This document shows positions 57,996-64,000 of a stretch of 64,000 nt of DNA, one piece after another. A program made the position numbers and the translations under genes. Numbering within the stretch: the first letter of the stretch is position 1; every line of letters starts with the position of its first letter. This DNA is from Pseudomonadota bacterium. GTDB lineage: Bacteria > Pseudomonadota > Alphaproteobacteria > Rhizobiales > Xanthobacteraceae. The DNA lies in the NCBI GenBank assembly GCA_023451825.1, contig JAEXYA010000008.1, positions 1 through 64,000 on the forward strand, read 5' to 3'. The notes beneath the pieces were generated by a model. The model did not search any database and was not told the DNA's origin. It saw only the letters and a list, made by a program, of their open reading frames with translations.

Positions 57996-59303
57996 TCACT
58001 TCTCCCTGAACGCCCGGTGCATCTGATCGGCCATTGGCTTCATCAGATAGGACAGCAGCGTCCGCTCGCCCGTCCGGATGAAGACCTCTACCGGCATGCC
58101 AGGCATCAACTTCGTGCCATTGAACTTCTTGATCTGGTCCTGGCCGATGCTGATGCGCACCACGAAATAAGTCGGCCCGGTCTTGTCCTCGCGAGAGATA
58201 TCCGCGCCGATCCGCGACACCTCACCATCAATTTCCGGGGTGGTGCGCTGATTGAAATTGGTGAAACGCAGCACGGCGTTGTGGCCCAGCTTGACCTGGT
58301 CGATCTCCTGCGGCGGCACGCGGGTCTCGACGATCAGGCTGTCGCTGTCCGGTACGATCATCATCACGGTCTCGCCGGCGGCGATCACGCCGCCTTCTGT
58401 ATGGACATTGAGATCGTGCACGACGCCGGTCTGCGGCGCGCGGATCTCCAGCTTTTCGGCCTGATCGCGCGCGGTCACCTTTTTCTCGAAGGTCTCGGCA
58501 TATTTGGCGCGCACATCCGCCAGTTCCTTGGCAACATCGCTGCGGAAATCCTGGTCGATCTGCAGGATTTTCAGCTCGGTCTCGGAAATCTTGCCCTTGG
58601 CCTGCGCGATCGCCGCCGTGAGTTGCCCCTTCTCGCCGAGTAGCCGCGCGGAATCGCGCTGGAGCGTGACGAGACGCGTGATCGACACCAGCCGTTGCTC
58701 CCATAACTGCTCGACACCGACCAGTTCCTTGGCCAGCAGCTCCGCCTCCTGTTTCTTGGCGGTGAGCTGATCCTCGAGGCCGGTGATCTGCTCCTTCAAC
58801 TGCGACACCTGCTCGCGCAATTGATGCCGCTGTCCATCGGAGGCGTCATGCCGCAACTGGAAGAAGCGCCGTTCCGCCGACATGATCGCCTGAGCGGGGG
58901 AGTCTTCCGGCAATGCGGCGATCTCTTCGGGGAACGTAATCTCGGTATGTCCATCGCGCTCGCCCTGCAAACGCGCCCGCCGCGCCTCCAACTCCCACAG
59001 GCTCTTGGTGACGGCAGAGAGATTGGCCTGCGCCACCGTTTCATCGAGGCGGATCAGCAAATCGCCGCTATTCACCCGCGCGCCCTCGGTGACGAGCAGG
59101 TTTTTGACCACGCCGCCGGCAGGATGCTGCACCTTCTTGACGCTGGACTCCACGACCAGCGAGCCATTGGAGATCACCGCACCGGACATGTCGGTGGCTG
59201 CGCCCATGATGCCCATGCTGGCGACCATGAAGACGGCCGCGCCCCCCACCGCCAGCATGTGGCGACGGATCGACTGCTTGTTTGTCACCGCATCTTTAGT
59301 CAT
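57996..59303 (-). CDS. HlyD/PrtE-type I secretion membrane-fusion protein
   Basis: A 435-residue HlyD-family adaptor. One N-terminal transmembrane segment (VFMVASMGIMGAATDMSG), lipoyl halves (VQHPAGGVVKNLLVTEGARVNSGDLLIRLD; later LEIRAPQTGVVHDLNVHTEGGVI), a long coiled-coil (residues about 120-280) and the C-terminal signature VRISIGQDQIKKF...LMPGMPVEVFIRTGERTLLSYL. Bridges the ABC exporter and a TolC-type pore. ATG 59303 overlaps the end of the ABC gene by 8 nt. The TolC partner is not in the window. Confidence 0.93.
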   Translation of the reverse strand: MTKDAVTNKQSIRRHMLAVGGAAVFMVASMGIMGAATDMSGAVISNGSLVVESSVKKVQHPAGGVVKNLLVTEGARVNSGDLLIRLDETVAQANLSAVTKSLWELEARRARLQGERDGHTEITFPEEIAALPEDSPAQAIMSAERRFFQLRHDASDGQRHQLREQVSQLKEQITGLEDQLTAKKQEAELLAKELVGVEQLWEQRLVSITRLVTLQRDSARLLGEKGQLTAAIAQAKGKISETELKILQIDQDFRSDVAKELADVRAKYAETFEKKVTARDQAEKLEIRAPQTGVVHDLNVHTEGGVIAAGETVMMIVPDSDSLIVETRVPPQEIDQVKLGHNAVLRFTNFNQRTTPEIDGEVSRIGADISREDKTGPTYFVVRISIGQDQIKKFNGTKLMPGMPVEVFIRTGERTLLSYLMKPMADQMHRAFREK

Positions 59304-61077
59304 GGGCCACCGCACGCTTTCTGCCCGCGCGCTTCGGCGCGGGCTGCACGACCGTCTCCGCCGGTTGCGCGGCCTGCTTTGGTGCCAGCAGCGGCAATAC
59401 CGCATCGGTCTTGCCGAAAGCCTGTTGCCTGCCTTCATTGAGCACCAGCATATGATCGACCACCGCCAGCAGAGCCGGCCGATGCGCAATGACTACAACG
59501 ATGCCGCCGCGTTGGCGCACGCCGGCGATAGCCCGCACCAATGCGCGCTCGCCTTCGCTGTCGAGATTGGAATTGGGCTCATCGAGCACGACCAAAAACG
59601 GATCGCCGTAGAGCGCCCGTGCAAGCGCAATGCGCTGGCGCTGGCCGCCGGACAGCATGAGACCGCCCTCGCCGACTTCGGTCTCATAGCCATTGGGTAG
59701 TCGCAGAACAAGATCATGCACGCCGGCTTGTTGGGCGGCTGCGAGCAAACGTTCGGCGTTCAGTTCTGCGGCAAAGCGTGAGATGTTCTGCGCCACCGTT
59801 CCCCGGAACAGCGCGACATCCTGCGGCAGGAAGCCGATCGATGTGCCAAGCGCCTGCTGATCCCATTGCGCCAATGCGGCACCATCGATGCGGATGACAC
59901 CGCGCACGGGCGCTGTGATGCCGACCAAGGCACGCGCTAACGTCGATTTGCCGGAGCCGCTCGGGCCGACCACCGCCACTGCACTGCCTGCCTGCAGCGC
60001 AAAGCTGACATCGTGCAGCACCAGCGCTTCGGCGCGCGGCACGGTGAGGCTGACGGAATTGACACGCAGTTGCCGTGTCGGTTTCGGCAGATCGACCGGT
60101 GCCTTTGTCACCGGCAGCGCAGCCAGCGCCTCGCTCAGGCGTTCGAAGCTCGCGCGCGCCGCGATAAAGCCGCGCCAGTTTGCGATGGCGAGTTCGATCG
60201 GCGCCAGCGCGCGGATCGACAGGATCGTCGCAGCGAGCATGACGCCGGGCGTCGCCTGCTGGTTGATCACCAGCCACGCGCCCAGTGCCAGCACACCGGA
60301 TTGCAGGATCATGCGCAAGAAACGCGATGCGCTACCAAACCCACCGGTAAGATCGGACGTAACACGCTGGCCATCCAGAAACGCATCGGTGCGTTCGGCC
60401 CAAAGCTCACTCATGCGGCGCTTCATGCCGAGCGCATGCACGACTTCGGCATGATTGAATACAGTTTCCGACATACTGCGCCGTGCTGATGCCAGCCCGA
60501 CCAGCGCCTGGGTCGGATTTCGGCTGAACGTTTCCGATGCCCAGGTGATGATGCCGAGCATGATGGCGCCGCAGGCAACGGCGAGACCCATCAACGGATG
60601 GAAGAGCGTGCACACCAGAATATAAAGTGGTGTCCAGGGTAGATCGCAGGCGGCGATCAGCCCGCTGCCGGACATGAAGCCGCGCACCGTATCGAGATCG
60701 CGAATATTTTGTAGACCATCGGTACCGGGCTTTGTCAGCGCCTGATGCTGCACGCAATCGAACACCACAGCACGCAGGGATTGATCGAATCCCTCTCCCA
60801 TGCGCGCCAGCAGACGGCTGCGCATCACATCGACGGCGGCCTGGATCAGCAGCAGCATCACGGCGATCAGCAGCAATCCAATTAGCGTGGACATGCTGCG
60901 GCTCGGCAATACGCGATCATAGACCTGCAGCATGAAGAGCGGGCCGACCAGCGTCAAGAGATTGACGATGAAGCTCGCGCCAGCGACGGCAATCAATGCA
61001 ACACGGGTTTCGCCAAGGGCAGAACGGATTGGGGCCGGCCATGTGGACGGCCGGACATGCAGGCCACTCATCGACAT
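59296..61077 (-). CDS. PrtD-type I secretion ABC exporter
   Basis: A 593-residue fused permease/ATPase of the PrtD family. No N-terminal C39 peptidase, so cargo is not cleaved at a double-Gly leader. Membrane part with VYDRVLPSRSMSTLIGL and RDLDTVRGFMSGSG; ATPase with Walker A GPSGSGKST, signature LSGGQRQRIALARAL, Walker B FLVVLDEPNSNLD and a switch His (IAHRP). Exports unfolded proteins with C-terminal signals. Downstream of the acidic cargo gene, 40 nt past its terminator. Confidence 0.94.
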   Translation of the reverse strand: MSMSGLHVRPSTWPAPIRSALGETRVALIAVAGASFIVNLLTLVGPLFMLQVYDRVLPSRSMSTLIGLLLIAVMLLLIQAAVDVMRSRLLARMGEGFDQSLRAVVFDCVQHQALTKPGTDGLQNIRDLDTVRGFMSGSGLIAACDLPWTPLYILVCTLFHPLMGLAVACGAIMLGIITWASETFSRNPTQALVGLASARRSMSETVFNHAEVVHALGMKRRMSELWAERTDAFLDGQRVTSDLTGGFGSASRFLRMILQSGVLALGAWLVINQQATPGVMLAATILSIRALAPIELAIANWRGFIAARASFERLSEALAALPVTKAPVDLPKPTRQLRVNSVSLTVPRAEALVLHDVSFALQAGSAVAVVGPSGSGKSTLARALVGITAPVRGVIRIDGAALAQWDQQALGTSIGFLPQDVALFRGTVAQNISRFAAELNAERLLAAAQQAGVHDLVLRLPNGYETEVGEGGLMLSGGQRQRIALARALYGDPFLVVLDEPNSNLDSEGERALVRAIAGVRQRGGIVVVIAHRPALLAVVDHMLVLNEGRQQAFGKTDAVLPLLAPKQAAQPAETVVQPAPKRAGRKRAVAHD

Positions 61078-61115
61078 CCTCTCGGCTAACGCACCGGGTG
61101 ATGGGGGATGTACTT

Positions 61116-61150
61116 AAAAAAAGGCGGGAGAGACACATGTGCCTCTCCCG
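61116..61150 (-). terminator. Rho-independent terminator between cargo and exporter genes
   Basis: CGGGAGAG-x-CAC-AT-GTG-x-CTCTCCCG followed (minus-strand sense) by CCTTTTTTT. One mismatch in a 12-pair stem and a seven-T tail. It lies between the cargo stop (61161) and the exporter start (61077). Confidence 0.9.
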
Positions 61151-61160
61151 GAGGACGCGC

Positions 61161-62534
61161 TCAGAGAATATGCGCGCTGTGCAGATCGAGAATGCCGTGA
61201 TCACCGGTGAGCTGCGCGGTGATATCGGTCAGCGCAGCAATATCGAGCGGAGCGGTCACGGGCGCCGAGGTGGTGTTGCCCGAGGCAATATCGCCATTGA
61301 GCAAGCCGCCGCCGAGCGCATGGCCACCAAGCAAGCCACCGACGAGACCATCGGGACCAAGCAGGTTGCCCGTCAGCCCATCGGCATCGGCGCCGCCAAG
61401 GCCGGGAATATCGATGATGCCTGCACCGGCCAATAGACCGCCCTCTGATCCGGCACCGCCGAGGAGACCACCGAGCAGGCCAGTGCCGCCGAGCAGATTG
61501 CCCGCGACACCGCCGGTGCCAGCATCGCCGCTGCCACCGAGATCGAGAAGGCCACCGTTGGTGAGGACACCGAGATCGAGCAGATGCGGGCCGTTCGGGC
61601 CGACATCCAGCACGTTGATGCTCGCGCTATGTGTCGCATCGGGCGTCGCCAGCAGGTCGAGACCAAGGCCGTTATTGTTGGCCGGACCAAGATCGATATC
61701 GATCAGATGGCCCGAAGACGAACCGGTGAGATCGCCGACGACGCCGTTGAGCAGCCCGCCACCGAGACCACCGAGCAAACCACCACCATCGGCGCTATCG
61801 CCGCCATTGATGTTGAGGAGTGGCAGGGTTTGAAGATCAAGACCGAGATGATCAATTAATCCAGAGATTGGATTAAGTGGATCGCTGCCATTGAGTACTT
61901 CATTGACGAGCCCACCGACCGACACAAGTATATCGTTCAGATCACCACCGATTTCGGTGATTACATTGTCCAATCCTCCATGTAGTAAGGTATTTGGTAG
62001 ATTCACAATATCGGTGACCAGATTGCTGTGACCATCGTCTGCGGGCGAAGTAGTTCCGATATGTTGCAGGCCGACCGTCGTACCGACCTCCTTGATCTCC
62101 CTCATGATTTGAGGAATCCCGACATCTTCGCCGAGATCCAACATTTGGATATGTAGTTCCCTGATCGCCGAATTCGCTGCATCAAACACCGGTTGAGCAC
62201 CACCTTCCTCACCGGCGAGCGCAAGCTGCGAGGGTGTGCCAAGATTCAGCACATCGCCGATACCGAGCAGGTTAGATGTATCCGTGCCAAGCGCGCCATC
62301 GACGATATCAGTGACGGGGTCGAGCAAGCCGGCGGTGACAAGCGGACCGGTATCGGTCGCTGCGGGCGCGGCGGCATTGGCCGCGACATCGGCGGATGCC
62401 GTATCGTCGCCGAGCAATGCATTTAATGAAAGCGGAAGAGCGCTGCCGCCATTGGTATCATTGAGCAGCGCCGTCGAACCGGCCAGGACTTCGACCAACC
62501 GGTTGGTATTGGTTCCGTTGAGAAGGGTCGCCAT
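61161..62534 (-). CDS. Acidic Gly/Leu-rich protein, probable type I secretion cargo
   Basis: A 457-residue protein with no Cys, Trp or Tyr, one Phe, four Arg/Lys and dozens of Asp/Glu. Residues about 1-240 are mixed (LLDPVTDIVDGALG, FDAANSAIRELHIQMLDLGEDVG); residues about 245-430 are Gly/Leu-rich with runs such as GLLGGLLGG and GGLLAGAG. There are no RTX GGxGxDxxx nonapeptides. The C-terminus is ITAQLTGDHGILDLHSAHIL, hydrophobic and suited to an uncleaved secretion signal. No N-terminal signal peptide. It lies directly upstream of the PrtD/HlyD genes on the same strand, so I infer that it is their substrate; no family is recognised. Role could be surface layer, matrix or adhesion. Confidence 0.75.
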   Translation of the reverse strand: MATLLNGTNTNRLVEVLAGSTALLNDTNGGSALPLSLNALLGDDTASADVAANAAAPAATDTGPLVTAGLLDPVTDIVDGALGTDTSNLLGIGDVLNLGTPSQLALAGEEGGAQPVFDAANSAIRELHIQMLDLGEDVGIPQIMREIKEVGTTVGLQHIGTTSPADDGHSNLVTDIVNLPNTLLHGGLDNVITEIGGDLNDILVSVGGLVNEVLNGSDPLNPISGLIDHLGLDLQTLPLLNINGGDSADGGGLLGGLGGGLLNGVVGDLTGSSSGHLIDIDLGPANNNGLGLDLLATPDATHSASINVLDVGPNGPHLLDLGVLTNGGLLDLGGSGDAGTGGVAGNLLGGTGLLGGLLGGAGSEGGLLAGAGIIDIPGLGGADADGLTGNLLGPDGLVGGLLGGHALGGGLLNGDIASGNTTSAPVTAPLDIAALTDITAQLTGDHGILDLHSAHIL

Positions 62535-62541
62535 GTTGTGA

Positions 62542-62563
62542 ACTCCACTGGATCAAGTGGAGT
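62542..62563 (-). promoter_or_regulatory. Shine-Dalgarno-sequestering hairpin of the cargo gene
   Basis: In the minus-strand leader, ACTCCACT, a 6-nt loop TGATCC, and AGTGGAGT form a perfect 8-bp stem. The GGAG in the second arm is the Shine-Dalgarno, 8 nt from the ATG at 62534, so it pairs with CTCC in the first arm. Confidence 0.75.
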
Positions 62564-62699
62564 GAGAACCAACACTTCGCGCGCTTGTTGCGGAGATGAT
62601 GGTACCTACAACCTCGTTGGGTAATGCGCGGTGACCCTGATCGGCTGAAGTTTTTAAAAGTCTTAGTGAGCTGGAACGCGTGTTGCGATGCACATCGGT

Positions 62700-63344
62700 T
62701 CAATAGCGCAGCACGCGCGAACCTGCGAATGCGCCAAGCGCCGTCACGACGGCTGTGGCGATCGAGTACCAAACCGCGACGAACAGCGGTGAGTCGTCCG
62801 TGCAATGGGTGGCATAGACGGTCGCAGCCAACCCCGACGACATCAGGCCAGCCAATGCACCGACGACAGCCGGGCGGGACGTTGCCCCCCGTCGCAGTGC
62901 CAACAACGTGGCGCCCAGGATCGGTAACGACAGCAGCGAGATCGCCGCTGTGCAAAGCATCGAGCCCTTCCCCATCATCCGCGCCATCATCGGCGAGCGC
63001 TGCGGCATCATCATTTCGGCAATGATGGCGCCGACCAGAATGAAAGGCGCCAGCAGCAGCATCCACACCCAGCGGCCCAGCACCGCTTCCGGCCGCGACA
63101 GATGCAAGCTGATGACGATGGCCGGAATCGCAAGCGCCAGCGTGATGACGAATTTGAGATCGAAGAACGGATTGCGCATCGCCGCCATGAAGTCGGGGCG
63201 CAGACCGATGGTGACCAACATCATCGCAGCCGCCACCGGTAGGGCGATCAGCAGCGCCACGGCCAGTTGCGTACGTACCGGCTGCGGCCGGTGATCATTG
63301 TCGGCGGCAAGCGCCAGGAGCAAGCGATCGGTTTCCATCATCAA
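62700..63344 (-). CDS. nrsF: NrsF-family (DUF1109) anti-sigma membrane protein
   Basis: A 214-residue protein with six or so transmembrane segments (LAVALLIALPVAAAMMLVTIGL, FVITLALAIPAIVISL, WVWMLLLAPFILVGAII, ...). RPDFMAAMRNPFFDLKF and the AVWYSIATAVVTALGAFAGSRVLRY ending fit NrsF/DUF1109, the membrane anti-sigma of SigF-type ECF factors. It has Cys in LCTAA and THCTD, possibly sensory. It overlaps the sigma gene by 4 nt. Confidence 0.88.
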   Translation of the reverse strand: MMMETDRLLLALAADNDHRPQPVRTQLAVALLIALPVAAAMMLVTIGLRPDFMAAMRNPFFDLKFVITLALAIPAIVISLHLSRPEAVLGRWVWMLLLAPFILVGAIIAEMMMPQRSPMMARMMGKGSMLCTAAISLLSLPILGATLLALRRGATSRPAVVGALAGLMSSGLAATVYATHCTDDSPLFVAVWYSIATAVVTALGAFAGSRVLRY

Positions 63345-63889
63345 TCCTCCCGCAGCTTCGCCGCGAGGCTGGCAAGCCCGCGATGCAACGCGACGCGCAC
63401 ATTGCCTTCGCTCATCGACAATTTTTCCGCGGTCTGCCGGATCGAGGCGTTCTCGACGGCGATCGACTGCAGCACATCACGCTGGCGCGGCGAGAGATCG
63501 CCGAGATGGCTGGCGATATCCACGGTCGGCAATGGTTCTTCAGGCGGCGCGGTCGGCAGCGTCTCGGAGAAATCATCGATATCGACGAAAATGCGTCGGC
63601 CGCGCTTGCGCAGCGCGTCGATCAACTTGTTGCGCGCGATGGCGAACAGCCACGGCGCAAAGGGCGCGTTGGCGTCCCAGGTATGCCGCTTCAAATGCAC
63701 CGCGAGTAGAATGTCCTGCACGATATCCTCGGCCTGGTCAGGCGGCTGTCCGGCGCGCGACAAACCCTGCCGCGCACCCGCGCGCAATACCGGCGTGACC
63801 GACTTCAACAGACGGTGATAGGCCGCGCCGTCACCGGCCATGGCCGACTGCATCAGACCCGTCCATTCATCGTCGTCACGTCCGCGCAC
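63341..63889 (-). CDS. SigF-type ECF sigma factor paired with NrsF
   Basis: A sigma factor of about 182 residues from a GTG at 63889 with AGGAG five nt upstream; the ATG at 63907 is the alternative (188 residues). Region 2: LSRAGQPPDQAEDIVQDILLAVHLKRHTWDANAPFAPWLFAIARNKLIDALRKRGRR; region 4: LSPRQRDVLQSIAVENASIRQTAEKLSMSEGNVRVALHRGLASLAAKLRE. In Caulobacter the SigF/NrsF pair answers to heavy-metal or oxidative stress. Translationally coupled to nrsF by an ATGA overlap. The candidate promoter is at 63908-63932. Confidence 0.88.
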   Translation of the reverse strand: MRGRDDDEWTGLMQSAMAGDGAAYHRLLKSVTPVLRAGARQGLSRAGQPPDQAEDIVQDILLAVHLKRHTWDANAPFAPWLFAIARNKLIDALRKRGRRIFVDIDDFSETLPTAPPEEPLPTVDIASHLGDLSPRQRDVLQSIAVENASIRQTAEKLSMSEGNVRVALHRGLASLAAKLRED

Positions 63890-63907
63890 GCGCGCTCCTG
63901 AAGGCAT

Positions 63908-63932
63908 TTCGGGGGTGGGATCAGAATGTTAC
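63908..63932 (-). promoter_or_regulatory. Candidate autoregulated SigF-type promoter
   Basis: On the minus strand GTAAC (63932-63928), 16 bases, CGAA (63911-63908), close to the GTAAC(C)-N16-CGAA pattern I recall for Caulobacter SigF targets; another GTAAC is 9 nt upstream. A start about 7 nt past CGAA would place the AGGAG and the GTG at 63889 in a very short leader, excluding the ATG at 63907. Confidence 0.45.
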
Positions 63933-64000
63933 ATCCGTTACGAAGAGATCACGGAAGCGTGACCTCGCGCTTGGGACCCTGTCCTGTTCAACGGCTCATA

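Noticed and set aside
1..64000. tRNA, rRNA or known riboswitch genes
   Set aside because: I saw no tRNA T-loop/CCA patterns, rRNA segments or B12 riboswitch-like leader, including upstream of mutA/mutB; small RNAs cannot be excluded by eye.

Overview
The window looks like chromosome of an alphaproteobacterium of the Bradyrhizobium / Rhodopseudomonas / Tardiphaga group (Nitrobacteraceae). This rests on high GC, a paired TIGR03808/TIGR03809 locus, DUF3551 secreted proteins, a MucR regulator, DUF2336, DUF1491 and DUF6456 proteins, TTAA-N7-TTAA CtrA-type boxes, and several families of palindromic intergenic repeats. I infer the family level only; no 16S or tRNA gene is present.

1-5.1 kb (minus strand) is the front end of a gene-transfer-agent/prophage-like cluster: a small terminase-like protein, large terminase, HK97-type portal, a PP2A-like phosphatase and two tiny proteins running off the left edge. 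It is interrupted, on the opposite strand, by a GIY-YIG nuclease gene bracketed by two REP-pair repeats. 5.1-11.9 kb holds a DUF433/DUF5615 toxin-antitoxin pair with a very good sigma-70 promoter, two DUF3551 proteins, a Flp pilin, an orphan DUF1214 half-protein, a DHA2 efflux pump, an LPS-type glycosyltransferase and a YcgN-like Cys-cluster protein. 12-26.7 kb is mostly envelope and regulatory: a class A penicillin-binding protein, a split DUF1214/DUF1254 pair, a sterol-desaturase-like hydroxylase, a lipoprotein, a methyltransferase, DUF2336, a PAS histidine kinase with a peptidoglycan-binding-domain protein, SufE, DUF6456, MucR and a Pro/Ala-rich membrane protein.

27-36.8 kb carries a GT39-like membrane enzyme, a divergent Lrp/EamA exporter pair, a Tat-exported class A beta-lactamase, a class II aldolase, an M20 peptidase, a YjgR-type HerA ATPase, DUF2267 and DUF4332 proteins. 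36.9-45.8 kb is metabolic: folP-folB-folK, then methylmalonyl-CoA mutase (mutA, mutB) and its GTPase chaperone meaB. A GFA-family gene sits between mutA and mutB, and an MNT/HEPN toxin-antitoxin pair plus a DUF3298 protein are translationally coupled ahead of meaB. 46-57.9 kb contains pyroglutamyl peptidase, a Bcr-like MFS pump, a duplicated-domain secreted protein, TIGR03808/TIGR03809, an ECF sigma/anti-sigma pair, a diguanylate cyclase, a second DUF2336 protein and a DenD-like dehydrogenase.

58-62.6 kb is a type I secretion locus (HlyD adaptor, PrtD-like ABC exporter) preceded by a 457-residue, extremely acidic, Gly/Leu-rich protein without Cys, Trp or Tyr, the probable exported cargo. Its Shine-Dalgarno sequence lies in a hairpin, and a strong intrinsic terminator separates it from the exporter genes. 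The window closes with a sigF/nrsF-type sigma/anti-sigma pair. The most interesting items are this uncharacterised secretion locus, the REP-bracketed GIY-YIG gene, the three exact CtrA-type boxes, and the toxin-antitoxin pair with an altered HEPN motif inside the methylmalonyl-CoA mutase locus.
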